Source: Mycolicibacterium chitae
Lineage (GTDB): Bacteria > Actinomycetota > Actinomycetes > Mycobacteriales > Mycobacteriaceae
Length of the DNA: 64,000 bases
Direction: 5' to 3'
Assembly: GCF_900637205.1 (NCBI RefSeq)
Contig: NZ_LR134355.1
Location: 1,116,001 to 1,180,000, forward strand
Under the pieces are notes generated by a model, which saw only the letters and a program-made list of their open reading frames with translations, was not told the origin of the DNA and did no database searches. The first letter of the stretch is position 1, and each line of letters opens with the position of its first letter. This document shows positions 18,601 through 27,526 of the stretch, one piece after another. Made by a program: the position numbers and the translations under genes.

Positions 18601-19307
18601 CCCAGGCCCAGCCGGTGCCGGTGATCACCAGCGCGGAGTGGTCGGGCAGCGAGACCGGTGGCCGGCGCTACGCGCCGTTCACGGTGAACATCGAGCACCT
18701 CAAGCCCTTTCACACGCTCACCGGGCGGATGCACTTCTACCTCGACCACGACTGGATCGAGGAACTCGGCGAGCAACTGCCCACCTACCGGCCGCCGTTG
18801 GACATGGCGCGCCTGTTCGGGGAGCCGGCCGTCGGCACCCAGGACGGTCTCGGCCTGACGGTGCGCTACCTGACGCCGCACTCGAAGTGGTCCATCCACT
18901 CCGAATACCAGGACAACCTGTTCATGCTGTCGCTGTCGCGCGGCGGACCGACCATGTGGATGAGCCCGGCCGACGCCGAGAAGATCGAGGTTCAGGACAA
19001 CGACTGGGTCGAGGCCGTCAACCGCAACGGTGTGGTGGTGTGCCGCGCGGTCGTCAGCCACCGAATGCCGGAAGGAGTGGTCTTCGTCTATCACGCCCAG
19101 GAGCGCACCATCGACGTGCCGCTGACCGAAACCACCGGAACCCGCGGCGGGATCCACAATTCGCTGACCCGGCTGCTGATCAAACCCAGCCACCTCGCGG
19201 GTGGGTACGCGCAAACGGCCTTCGCCTTCAACTACCTGGGGCCCACCGGTAATCAACGCGACGAGGTGACGGTGGTTCGTCGCCGGTCGCAGGACGTCCA
19301 ATACTGA
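15624..19307 (+). CDS. narG: Respiratory nitrate reductase alpha subunit
   Basis: A 1227-aa Mo-bisMGD catalytic subunit, the normal NarG length. The N-terminal FS0 [4Fe-4S] ligands are H58, C62, C66 and C101, in THGVNCTGSCSWKVY and RGCPRGA. There is no twin-arginine leader, so the active site faces the cytoplasm. The C-terminal molydopterin-dinucleotide domain (PHSKWSIHSEYQDNLFMLSL region) is complete. It reduces nitrate to nitrite with electrons from quinol via NarI and NarH. The ATG at 15624 has GAGAGGA upstream. Confidence 0.95.
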   Translation: MTTHIGGPVEELLARSGRFFTPGEFSEDLRTVTRQGGREGDIFYRDRWSHDKVVRSTHGVNCTGSCSWKVYVKDGIITWETQETDYPSVGPDRPEYEPRGCPRGAAFSWYTYSPTRVRYPYARGVLVEMYREARSRLGDPVLAWAEIQADPVRRRQYQQARGKGGLVRVSWAEATEMIAAAHVHTIKTYGPDRVAGFSPIPAMSMVSHAAGSRFVELIGGVMTSFYDWYADLPVASPQVFGDQTDVPESGDWWDAAYLMMWGSNVPVTRTPDAHWMAEVRYRGTKVVAVSPDYADNTKFADEWMPCAAGTDGALAMAMGHVLLTEFFVRQRVPFFVDYVQRFTDLPFLVKLEDRDGILVPGKNLTAADLGGDYADQENAAFKPVLLDGATDSVAVPRGSLGFRYGDEGVGQWNLDLGDVVPALTVARDGAESAYVALPRFDTLDGHGETLLRGVPVRRVGEHRVCTVFDLMLAQYGVSRPGLPGDWPTGYDDPRHPYTPAWQEPITGVSAEQTIRIAREFARSAEESGGRSMIIMGAGICQWFHGDATYRAVLALLLLTGSMGRNGGGWAHYVGQEKCRPITGWATMAMGSDWSRPPRQMAGTSYWYAHTGQWRYDGYRADALSSPLGRGRFRGQHTMDVLASATAMGWSPFFPQFDRSSLKVADEAKAAGRDVAEYVAEQLGSGELKLAVTDPDNPKNWPRVLNIWRANLLGSSSKGNEYFLRHLLGTTSNVQAAPTPEELRPNDVTWPEEIPEGKLDLLMSIDFRMTSTTLLSDVVLPAATWYEKADLSSTDMHPYVHAFSPAIDPPWETHSDFEAFGAVARAFSKLAAKHLGTRTDVVLGTLQHDTPGAMAYPGGTENDWRRTGETPVPGKTMGPIAVVERDYGAIADKWSTLGPLTERLGLTTKGITTHPDVEVQQLGAKFGVLDSGVAQGRPAITTAERMADVILALSGTSNGRLAVQGFRELERRTGRELVHLAEGSEERRISYADTQAQPVPVITSAEWSGSETGGRRYAPFTVNIEHLKPFHTLTGRMHFYLDHDWIEELGEQLPTYRPPLDMARLFGEPAVGTQDGLGLTVRYLTPHSKWSIHSEYQDNLFMLSLSRGGPTMWMSPADAEKIEVQDNDWVEAVNRNGVVVCRAVVSHRMPEGVVFVYHAQERTIDVPLTETTGTRGGIHNSLTRLLIKPSHLAGGYAQTAFAFNYLGPTGNQRDEVTVVRRRSQDVQY

Positions 19308-19320
19308 TGGGGGAGTTCCG

Positions 19321-20966
<1,646 letters not shown>

Positions 20967-20970
<4 letters not shown>

Positions 20971-21635
20971 AGCTGCTCAACCGCGTCCGCGGCGACACCA
21001 CGCTCAGCGACCGGGCGGTGTGGCAGGCCGCCTCGCTGCTGTTGGCCTACCCGGACGCCGAACGTCAGCAGCGCCTGGACACCGTCGCCGACCTGCTGCC
21101 GCATGTGCGCGGGTCCGCGCGCGACCCGCTGGGTCGGGCACACGCCGGGCTGGGTGCGCTCGAGTTGCGCAGCGCCGCCGAGGACTACGTGGCGACGTTC
21201 GATCTTCGGCGCCGGTGCACCATGTACCTGACCTATTGGACGGCCGGAGACACCCGCAACCGCGGCGCGGCCATGCACGCGTTCCTCAGCGCCTACCGGG
21301 AGTCGGGGGCCCACGCCCCGAAATCCGAGGCACCCGACTATCTTCCGGTCGTCCTCGAGTTCGCCGCCCGGGTGGACCCGGTGGCCGGCCGCCGGCTGTT
21401 GGTGGAGCATCGGGTCCCCATCGACGTCCTGTGCGACGCGCTGGTCGAATCCGGGTCGGTGTACGGCGACGCGGTGACGGCGGTCTGCGCGACGCTGCCT
21501 CGGGCCACCGAGCAGGAAGCGCAACGGGCGCAGCGGCTGGCGCAGGCCGGCCCGCCGGCCGAAGCCGTGGGCCTGCAACCGTTCACGCTGACCGTCCCGC
21601 CGCGGCGGGAGACGGGAGGAAACGGACATGGGTGA
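20967..21635 (+). CDS. narJ: Nitrate reductase molybdenum cofactor assembly chaperone
   Basis: A 222-aa TorD/NarJ-family chaperone that holds apo-NarGH for cofactor insertion and membrane docking. ASLLLAYPDAERQQRL and YVATFDLRRRCTMYLTYWTA are the usual NarJ blocks, and SEAPDYLPVVLEFAA matches the family's conserved DHLPVVLEF region. The start is within the narH stop (ATGA) and the end overlaps narI by 8 bp, so translation is coupled through the operon. Confidence 0.93.
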
Positions 21636-22353
21636 GTTGTTCTGGAACGTGATTCCGTACGTGACGCTGGCGATCATCATCGTCGGCACGTGGTGGCGCT
21701 ACCGGTACGACAAGTTCGGCTGGACCACCCGTTCCTCGCAGCTGTACGAGTCCCGGCTGCTGCGGATCGGCAGCCCGATGTTCCACTTCGGCATCCTGGT
21801 GGTGATCGTCGGGCACTTCATCGGGCTCGTGATCCCCCAGTCGTGGACCGATGCCGTCGGCCTGAGCCAGCACGCCTACCACGTGCAGGCCATCACGTTG
21901 GGGTCCATCGCCGGGGTGTCCACGTTGGTGGGGATCACGCTGCTGGTCTATCGACGGCGCACTACGGGCCCGGTGTTCATGGCCACCACGGTCAACGACA
22001 AGGTGATGTACGTGGTGCTGGTCGCGGCGATCGTGGCCGGACTGTGCGCCACCGCACTGGGTTCCGGGCTGGTGGGCGAGGAGCACAACTACCGCGAGAC
22101 GGTCTCGCCCTGGTTCCGGTCCATCTGGGTGCTGCAGCCGCGGGGCGATCTGATGGTGCAGGCGCCGATGTACTTCCAGGTGCACGTGCTCATCGGGCTG
22201 GCGTTGTTCTGCCTGTGGCCGTTCACCCGACTGGTGCACGCGTTCAGCGCGCCGATCGGATACCTGTTCCGCCCCTACATCGTCTACCGCAGCCGTGAGG
22301 TCGCCAAGGACACCGAGCTGATCGGCTCCCAGCCGCACCGCCGGGGTTGGTAG
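21628..22353 (+). CDS. narI: Respiratory nitrate reductase gamma subunit (cytochrome b)
   Basis: A 241-aa, five-helix diheme membrane subunit that oxidises menaquinol and anchors NarGH. Paired His occur in FHFGILVVIVGHFIG and HAYHVQAIT on helices 2-3 and in QVHVLIGLALFCLWPFTRLV near the C-terminus. The ATG at 21628 follows GGGAGGAAA. It ends 5 bp before the convergent subunit IV-like gene. Confidence 0.94.
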   Translation: MGELFWNVIPYVTLAIIIVGTWWRYRYDKFGWTTRSSQLYESRLLRIGSPMFHFGILVVIVGHFIGLVIPQSWTDAVGLSQHAYHVQAITLGSIAGVSTLVGITLLVYRRRTTGPVFMATTVNDKVMYVVLVAAIVAGLCATALGSGLVGEEHNYRETVSPWFRSIWVLQPRGDLMVQAPMYFQVHVLIGLALFCLWPFTRLVHAFSAPIGYLFRPYIVYRSREVAKDTELIGSQPHRRGW

Positions 22354-22357
22354 CCCG

Positions 22358-22663
22358 TCAGAACAGGTAGATCGCGAAGATCACCAGGTGCAGGCCCACC
22401 AGCCAGCCGTCGGTGGCTCGGCGCAGCCAGCGTGGCGCGGTGCGGACCTCCATGAAGTAGCGCACCACCAGCCGCGACTTGACGAACGTCAGCACCAGCA
22501 CCAGGGCCGTGATCGGAATGCTGGGGTCCACCCGTTCGGTGAAGTGGGCCGGAGCCAGCCACCACGACCCGATGGTGATGACGCACAGGGCGATCCACGC
22601 CCAGGTGAGGGTACGGGTCTCGGCGGCGTGCGACGGTGCCGGTGCTTCGGATGTGGTTGTCAT
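22358..22663 (-). CDS. Cytochrome oxidase subunit IV-like small membrane protein
   Basis: A 101-aa protein with three helices (TWAWIALCVITIGSWWLAP, IPITALVLVLTFVKSRLVV, WLVGLHLVIFAIYLF), the shape of prokaryotic CtaF/CyoD/NorF proteins. It is the last gene of a four-gene operon and starts one base after the TGA of the subunit III-like gene. No oxidase subunit I or II is in this operon. It may pair with the subunit III-like protein in a NorE/NorF-like accessory complex. Confidence 0.7.
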   Translation of the reverse strand: MTTTSEAPAPSHAAETRTLTWAWIALCVITIGSWWLAPAHFTERVDPSIPITALVLVLTFVKSRLVVRYFMEVRTAPRWLRRATDGWLVGLHLVIFAIYLF

Positions 22664-22664
22664 G

Positions 22665-23279
22665 TCACCTCATTACGTAGAGCAGGCCGAAGATGATCAC
22701 CCAGAGCAGGTCCACCATGTGCCAGTAGACCGCGCCGGATTCCACCATCGAAGTGCGACGGCGGGCCGGGTTGCGCAGTTCGCGGATGACGACGCCCAGC
22801 ACGATCAGACCGATCAGGACGTGCAGCAGGTGGACACCGGTGATCACGTAGTAGAAGGAGTAGAACGTGTCGGCGTTCGTGTGGCCGGCGCTGATCTTGC
22901 TGGCCCATTCGTAGCTTTTGAACACCATGAACAGCACACCGCAGATGCCCGCGCCGTAGACCAGGCGAATCGATTGCACGTGTCGGCCGGCCCGCGCGGA
23001 GATCACCGCGCGGGCGATGAACCACGAACTGGTCAACAGGATCACGGTGTTCAAGACGCCGATGTTGACGTCCAGGTGTTGCTGGGCCCGGAGGAACTCC
23101 TCGGGGTTCATGGCCCGGTAGATCATGAAGATGACGAAGTAGCCGGAGAAGATCAGGATGTCGCCGAGCACCATGATCCACATGTCCAGATCGCCGGGCA
23201 GGCGACCGCTCGACGCCGGGCTCTTCTGCGGTTCGTCCTGCACCGCGGTCGGTGAGGACAATGAGTCAGATTGTGTCAC
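22665..23279 (-). CDS. Cytochrome c oxidase subunit III family protein (NorE-like)
   Basis: A 204-aa protein with five hydrophobic helices and the subunit III pattern LGDILIFSGYFVIFMIYR, TSSWFIARA, then HLLHVLIGLIVLGVVI and YWHMVDLLWVIIFGLLYV. The shortened form without the first two helices is like NorE. GTG start at 23279, 8 nt after AAGGA. It is transcribed with two 248-aa membrane proteins upstream and a subunit IV-like protein downstream. A stand-alone subunit III suggests an accessory role for an oxidase or another membrane enzyme encoded elsewhere. Confidence 0.8.
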   Translation of the reverse strand: MTQSDSLSSPTAVQDEPQKSPASSGRLPGDLDMWIMVLGDILIFSGYFVIFMIYRAMNPEEFLRAQQHLDVNIGVLNTVILLTSSWFIARAVISARAGRHVQSIRLVYGAGICGVLFMVFKSYEWASKISAGHTNADTFYSFYYVITGVHLLHVLIGLIVLGVVIRELRNPARRRTSMVESGAVYWHMVDLLWVIIFGLLYVMR

Positions 23280-23299
23280 AACAGAGTTCCTTGTCCTCG

Positions 23300-24046
23300 T
23301 CAGTCCAGCGCCGGAGCGTCGAGCGGCTCGCGCTCACAGGCGCGCTTGAGCAGGTAGATCAGCACACCCAGCCAGACGGTGAACACCACCACGGCCCACC
23401 AGAACGCCAGCGATCCGTTCCAGGCCATGGGCCCGGATTTGAAGACGAACATCTGGGTGGCGATCACCTCGGTGACGATCTGCCAGATGGACACGTAGGC
23501 AAACCATCTGGGGAAGATGTCGTTCTTGTCGTAGAGGATGGCGATGGCCAGCGCGAGGTAGGCGGCCGAGAAGCAGCCCAATGATCCGTTGTAGGAGAGC
23601 ATTCCGAGGTCGTAGAGCAGGCTGATCTGTTCCGGATTGCGGTCGGGGCGGAACGCCGCGGTCAGGAAGCACACCCCGACCAGCAGGAAGCCGGGCAGCG
23701 CCCCGACGCCCATGCCGCCGATGTAGACGTAGGCGAACACCGAACCCGAGGACATCCGCTTCATCTGATAGGCGACCAGGCCGTTGGTCACCGCCGCGCC
23801 GCCGAGCAGGATCAGCAGGACCACGAAACCGATCTGGATGGTCAGGCCGTTGGCGGCGAAGAACGCGACCTTGTCCTCGTCGGTGACATCGGGGCGCGGC
23901 GGCGGGGTCACCCGGGCCAGGATGCAGATGATGACGCCGAAGACGCCGTACCAGGCCGGGAAGAACCAAGTCACCAGGCGGACATCGGGTTTGCCCTTCG
24001 GTGCCTCGTCGGTGTCGGCCGAACGGCCGACGGTCAGCAGGCTCAC
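23300..24046 (-). CDS. Six-helix membrane protein of unknown family, paralogue B
   Basis: A 248-aa protein. The GTG start at 24046 overlaps the TGA of the upstream gene (GTGA). Six hydrophobic helices are visible. It shares with the upstream protein, in the same order, QMKRM, FAY-x-Y, AFRPDRNPEQISLL, IFPRW and GPMAWNGSLAFWW, and has the same length, so the two arose by tandem duplication. The R-P-[DE]-R-N-P-E loop between helices 3 and 4 is the strongest conserved polar feature. I do not recognise the family. Context (subunit III/IV-like proteins) suggests work in a membrane redox complex. Confidence 0.75.
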   Translation of the reverse strand: MSLLTVGRSADTDEAPKGKPDVRLVTWFFPAWYGVFGVIICILARVTPPPRPDVTDEDKVAFFAANGLTIQIGFVVLLILLGGAAVTNGLVAYQMKRMSSGSVFAYVYIGGMGVGALPGFLLVGVCFLTAAFRPDRNPEQISLLYDLGMLSYNGSLGCFSAAYLALAIAILYDKNDIFPRWFAYVSIWQIVTEVIATQMFVFKSGPMAWNGSLAFWWAVVVFTVWLGVLIYLLKRACEREPLDAPALD

Positions 24047-24789
24047 GGGGCCACCACTTTGTCCTCGACGGCCTGCTGGAACAGCGCGCGGCGCAGCACG
24101 AAGAACATCACGACGACGAAGGCCGCGTAGGCGCCGTTGCGCAGCCAGAAGCTGAGCAGTCCGTCCCAGGCCAGCGGGCCGGTGTGAACCACCGCGGCGC
24201 ACGCCGCCGGGATCATCGCCACCGCGGTGGCCATCGAGTAGTGGCCGACCCACCGCGGGAACACCGGGTCGGGGCCGTCGTCGAAATAGACGGCGAGGCC
24301 CAGCAGTACGAACTGGGCCACCACCATGCCGACCGGCGCGATGAAGATGATCCAGGCCAGATCGTTGAGCAGCAGGATCAGTTCGGGGTTGCGCTCCGGC
24401 CGGAACGCCGCCACCAGGAAGAAGATGTTCGACAGCGCGAAAGTGGTGGCGCCGCTGACGATTGCGGTCAGATAGCAGTAGGCGAAGACGTGACTTTGGG
24501 TCTTCATCCGTTTCATCTGCATCACGATCACCATGAAGAACGGCAGGATCATGATGCCGCACAGGTTGAAGGTCACCTGGCTGGCACGGATCCACGCGGT
24601 GTTCTCGGCGTAGAACGCGGCCACCTGATCGGCGGGTGTCGTCGGCGACATCGGCGGCCAGAAGGCCGGGAAGGCCAGCATCGCCGCCAGCAGCACGACG
24701 CCGACGGCGGGACCCGTCCACAGCGCGACCCACTGCGTCCGGATATTGCCGGCCTGTGGTGTGTCTTGGACCTGCTCGAGTATTTGCAC
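24043..24789 (-). CDS. Six-helix membrane protein of unknown family, paralogue A
   Basis: A 248-aa protein, first gene of the operon. GTG at 24789 follows GGAGG with 5-nt spacing; longer in-frame starts upstream lack a ribosome binding site and give an Arg-rich non-family extension. Helices are near residues 20-44, 73-93, 100-128, 138-166, 180-200 and 205-230. Conserved blocks shared with paralogue B are QMKRM, FAYCY, AFRPERNPELILLL, VFPRW and GPLAWDGLLSFW. No heme- or metal-binding His pairs stand out. Function unknown. Confidence 0.75.
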   Translation of the reverse strand: MQILEQVQDTPQAGNIRTQWVALWTGPAVGVVLLAAMLAFPAFWPPMSPTTPADQVAAFYAENTAWIRASQVTFNLCGIMILPFFMVIVMQMKRMKTQSHVFAYCYLTAIVSGATTFALSNIFFLVAAFRPERNPELILLLNDLAWIIFIAPVGMVVAQFVLLGLAVYFDDGPDPVFPRWVGHYSMATAVAMIPAACAAVVHTGPLAWDGLLSFWLRNGAYAAFVVVMFFVLRRALFQQAVEDKVVAP

Positions 24790-24902
24790 TGCACCCTCCG
24801 CTATGACGCCAGTCAGTGACCGTCTCGGCCGGAAGCGCCGCCGGGCCCGATGTGGGCGGCGGGACAAAAGCCGGTGTTCCAGCCGGAATCACCTAGGAAG
24901 CG

Positions 24903-24920
24903 AGGATAGCCGATCGGCTA
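24903..24920 (-). promoter_or_regulatory. Promoter and palindromic operator candidate of the four-gene membrane operon
   Basis: TAGCCGATCGGCTA (24907-24920) is a perfect 14-bp palindrome. On the minus strand TATCCT (24908-24903) forms a -10 overlapping its edge, predicting a leader of about 105 nt. CCAGTCAGT also occurs twice nearby (24809-24817 and 24946-24954). No regulator gene is adjacent. Confidence 0.45.
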
Positions 24921-24985
24921 GTGCAGGGAAAGGGTGTTACTGAGACCAGTCAGTCAGAGGTCCGATCGCGGGGGTGGTGCGGCGG

Positions 24986-26776
24986 CTAGTCGGCTGCGCG
25001 GTCGGTCTCGTCCGAACCGTCGCTCGACGGAGCGTCGCCCAGCGGATCGACCGGATCGGCGATGATCAGCTCGCCGGTGTCCGGCGAGACCTCGTAGCTG
25101 CCCGGCGCAATCTGATGCACCATCACCAGGCCGGCCAGCGTGGCAGAGACCTCCCGGCGTGAAACCCGTTGTCCGTTAAGGCCTTCCGGCTCCGACACGC
25201 GCATCAGGCTCGGCGTGGTGGCGAGGTCGTAGCGGAACGCCCGCAGCATCGACACACACGCGATCACCATGATCACCGAGAACGGCACCGCCGTCACGAT
25301 CGAGGCCGTCTGCAACGCCGTCAGCGACCCGGCGCCGCCGACCACCAGCAGGATCGCGGCCGCCACACCCTCGAGCACCGACCAATACACGCGCGTCACC
25401 TTCGGCGTTTCCAGTTCGCCGCCGGAGGACAGAATGTCGATCACCAGCGAGCCCGAGTCCGACGAGGTGACGAAGAAGAACACGATCACGACGATGGCCA
25501 GCACGCTGGTGATCGTCGCCAGGGGCAATCCGTTGAGCAGTTCGAACAGCGAGGTGTTGGTGTCGACCGCGCCGTCGACCAGCATGTCGTCGTTGTTGCG
25601 CTGGCGCAGGATCGCAGAGTCGCCGAACACGGTGAACCACAACGATCCGATGACCGTCGGTACCAGCAGCACGGCACCGACGAACTCGCGGACCGTGCGG
25701 CCGCGGGAGATCCGCGCGATGAACATGCCCACGAACGGCGCCCAGCTGATCCACCAGCCCCAGTAGAAGATGGTCCAGGTGCCCAGCCACGCGCCATCGG
25801 TGAAGGGGCCGGTGCGCAGCATCAGTTCGGGCAGCGACTGCACATAGCTGCCGAGGTTCTGCACCCAGGCCTGCATGAGGAACAGGGTGGGGCCCGCGAT
25901 CAGGACGAACCCGGCCAGCACGCCGGCCAGGATCATGTTGATGTTCGACAGCCACTTCAGGCCCCGGCTGACGCCGCTGACCACGGAATAGGTGGCCATC
26001 GCGGTGATGGCCGCGATCATCCCGACGACCCACCAGTTGTTGATCTCGATCCAGCCCAGATAGTCCAGGCCGGCCGCGATCTGGGTGATGCCGAACCCCA
26101 ACGAGGTCGCCACGCCGAACAGGGTGCCGACGATCGCGACGGAGTCCACGGCATGCCCGATCCAGCCCTCGACGCGTTCGCGGCCCAGCAGCGGTTCGAG
26201 CAACCAGCGCACCGACAGCGGGCGGCCGCGCCGGTAGGTCATGTAGGCCATGCCCAGGCCGACCACCACGTAGATCGCCCAGGCGTGCAGGCCCCAGTGG
26301 AACATCGTCAGGGCCATCGCCTGGTTGGCGGCGGCGTCGGTGCCACCTTCGACACCCATCGACTCCGGGGGGCTGACGTAGTGGGTCAGCGGTTCGGCCA
26401 CCCCGTAGAACACCAACCCGATCCCCATGCCGGCGCTGAACAGCATCGCCAGCCAGGCCGGGAAGCTGAACTCAGGGCGTTCGTGGTCCGCGCCGAGGCG
26501 GAGGGTGCCCACCCGGGACAACCCGCAGTACACCGCGAAGCCGACGAAGCCCGTGGTGGCCAGCACGTACCACCAGCCGATGCCGTCGGAGACCGCGGCG
26601 TTCAGCGTGCCGAACGCGTCCGCCGCGGTGCTGGAGTAGATGACGGCGAACCCGATGAGCCCGAAGATCACCAGCGAAGCCGGGACGAAGACCCGCGGAT
26701 CGATGGTTTGCCGAGCTTTCGCGAAGGGTCCCTGCGGTTTGCGGCTCGAGCTGTCCGGTCCGGAACGCTGGGTCAC
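24986..26776 (-). CDS. BCCT family glycine betaine/choline/carnitine transporter
   Basis: A 596-aa, 12-helix sodium- or proton-coupled transporter. Family signatures are SAGMGIGLVFYGVAEPLTHY on helix 3 and the Trp-rich WTIFYWGWWISWAPFVGMF (helix 8), with a following RISRGRTVREF. It has charged N- and C-terminal tails (the C-terminus is acidic, ending near DEPDRAAD), which in BetP sense osmotic stress. GTG start at 26776 after AGGGAGG. It imports a trimethylammonium osmolyte; which one cannot be told from sequence. It is not translationally linked to neighbours. Confidence 0.88.
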   Translation of the reverse strand: MTQRSGPDSSSRKPQGPFAKARQTIDPRVFVPASLVIFGLIGFAVIYSSTAADAFGTLNAAVSDGIGWWYVLATTGFVGFAVYCGLSRVGTLRLGADHERPEFSFPAWLAMLFSAGMGIGLVFYGVAEPLTHYVSPPESMGVEGGTDAAANQAMALTMFHWGLHAWAIYVVVGLGMAYMTYRRGRPLSVRWLLEPLLGRERVEGWIGHAVDSVAIVGTLFGVATSLGFGITQIAAGLDYLGWIEINNWWVVGMIAAITAMATYSVVSGVSRGLKWLSNINMILAGVLAGFVLIAGPTLFLMQAWVQNLGSYVQSLPELMLRTGPFTDGAWLGTWTIFYWGWWISWAPFVGMFIARISRGRTVREFVGAVLLVPTVIGSLWFTVFGDSAILRQRNNDDMLVDGAVDTNTSLFELLNGLPLATITSVLAIVVIVFFFVTSSDSGSLVIDILSSGGELETPKVTRVYWSVLEGVAAAILLVVGGAGSLTALQTASIVTAVPFSVIMVIACVSMLRAFRYDLATTPSLMRVSEPEGLNGQRVSRREVSATLAGLVMVHQIAPGSYEVSPDTGELIIADPVDPLGDAPSSDGSDETDRAAD

Positions 26777-26853
26777 GCGTCCTCCCTATTCGTCATCGTT
26801 GTCGCTGCGTGTACCGGGTTAACCCGGGTCTTAGCAGGCGCATGCGAGGCCGC

Positions 26854-26874
26854 ACCTGACCATACCGGTCAGGT
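26854..26874. promoter_or_regulatory. Inverted repeat upstream of the BCCT gene
   Basis: Perfect 8-bp arms ACCTGACC (26854-26861) and GGTCAGGT (26867-26874) with a 5-bp spacer. A second palindrome, CCGGGTTAACCCGG, is at 26814-26827. Both lie upstream of the BCCT start at 26776, so either may be an operator; the first could also end transcription of the zinc-ribbon gene arriving from the right. Confidence 0.4.
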
Positions 26875-26937
26875 CAAGGGACGCGTTGAGGCGATCGTGG
26901 GCGTTGCTGGCCAGCGGCGCGTCGCCGCCCGGCCGGA

Positions 26938-27204
26938 TCAGTAGCGCAGGGAATCCTCGACCACCCGCACCGGATCGCTCCGGTGCCCGGCGGCATACAG
27001 CGGATGCAGCAACACCGGGTGGCGGCAATGCGGGCAGGAGGCCTGCGGTTCGTTCACCGTGGATCCGGTGAGGTGATGGCATTCCTTGCAATGCACGATG
27101 TGGAAGGCGCCCATCCAGTTGAGCAGGCCCAAACACATGGCCACGGTGGCCACCGCGCCCACCACCACGATCGCCAATATCGTGAGTACTGTCGAGACCG
27201 TCAT
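26938..27204 (-). CDS. Small membrane protein with zinc-ribbon-like Cys pairs
   Basis: An 88-aa protein with one N-terminal helix (TVLTILAIVVVGAVATVAMC) followed by HIVHCKECHHL and ASCPHCRHPVLLHP. The two C-x-x-C pairs with flanking His form a probable metal site just after the membrane helix. ATG at 27204 is preferred over an upstream ATG because GGAGG stands 7 nt before it. The function is unknown; no homologue in H37Rv is recalled at this position. Confidence 0.7.
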   Translation of the reverse strand: MTVSTVLTILAIVVVGAVATVAMCLGLLNWMGAFHIVHCKECHHLTGSTVNEPQASCPHCRHPVLLHPLYAAGHRSDPVRVVEDSLRY

Positions 27205-27294
27205 TTTGGCACCTCCAACCACGTTCGAAGCCACGTGACGGATATCTCAACCGTACGCCTGAATGCGGCTGCGGGAGCCGCGTTCAGGGAGTTG

Positions 27295-27462
27295 TCAGGC
27301 TTTTCGTGCCCGCTTGTACACCTTCTCCAATTCCTTGCCCCGCAGGCCCATCAGCTCGGCTTTGTGCACCTTGTGCAGTACCAGCGGGCACCGTTTACAG
27401 CGCGGCTTGCTACGGCAGCACTTCTTCTTCGGCTTGAGGCCCGCGTACTTGCTCGACTTCAC
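27295..27462 (-). CDS. Small Lys/Cys-rich protein of unknown function
   Basis: A 55-aa basic protein with four Cys in KKKCCRSKPRCKRCP, then a conserved-looking LMGLRGKELEKVYKRARK tail. GTG at 27462 follows AAGGA with 4-nt spacing; an in-frame ATG at 27543 would overlap the divergent typA start and has no ribosome binding site. The Cys cluster suggests metal or nucleic-acid binding. It is divergent from typA, 64 bp apart. Confidence 0.65.
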   Translation of the reverse strand: MKSSKYAGLKPKKKCCRSKPRCKRCPLVLHKVHKAELMGLRGKELEKVYKRARKA

Positions 27463-27513
27463 GGTGTCCTTCGGATCGGGCGTTCTGGTTTCGTGATTGA
27501 CCTGCTGTACTGC

Positions 27514-27519
27514 GACAAT
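27514..27519 (+). promoter_or_regulatory. Possible -10 of typA
   Basis: GACAAT is 7 nt before the typA ATG at 27527, which lacks a ribosome binding site; a leaderless transcript is likely. Confidence 0.35.
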
Positions 27520-27526
27520 CTGCGGA

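Noticed and set aside
23300..24892. One 530-aa fused membrane protein
   Set aside because: The N-terminal part is out of frame with paralogue A, whose own frame is homologous to paralogue B; two genes overlapping by GTGA explain the data.
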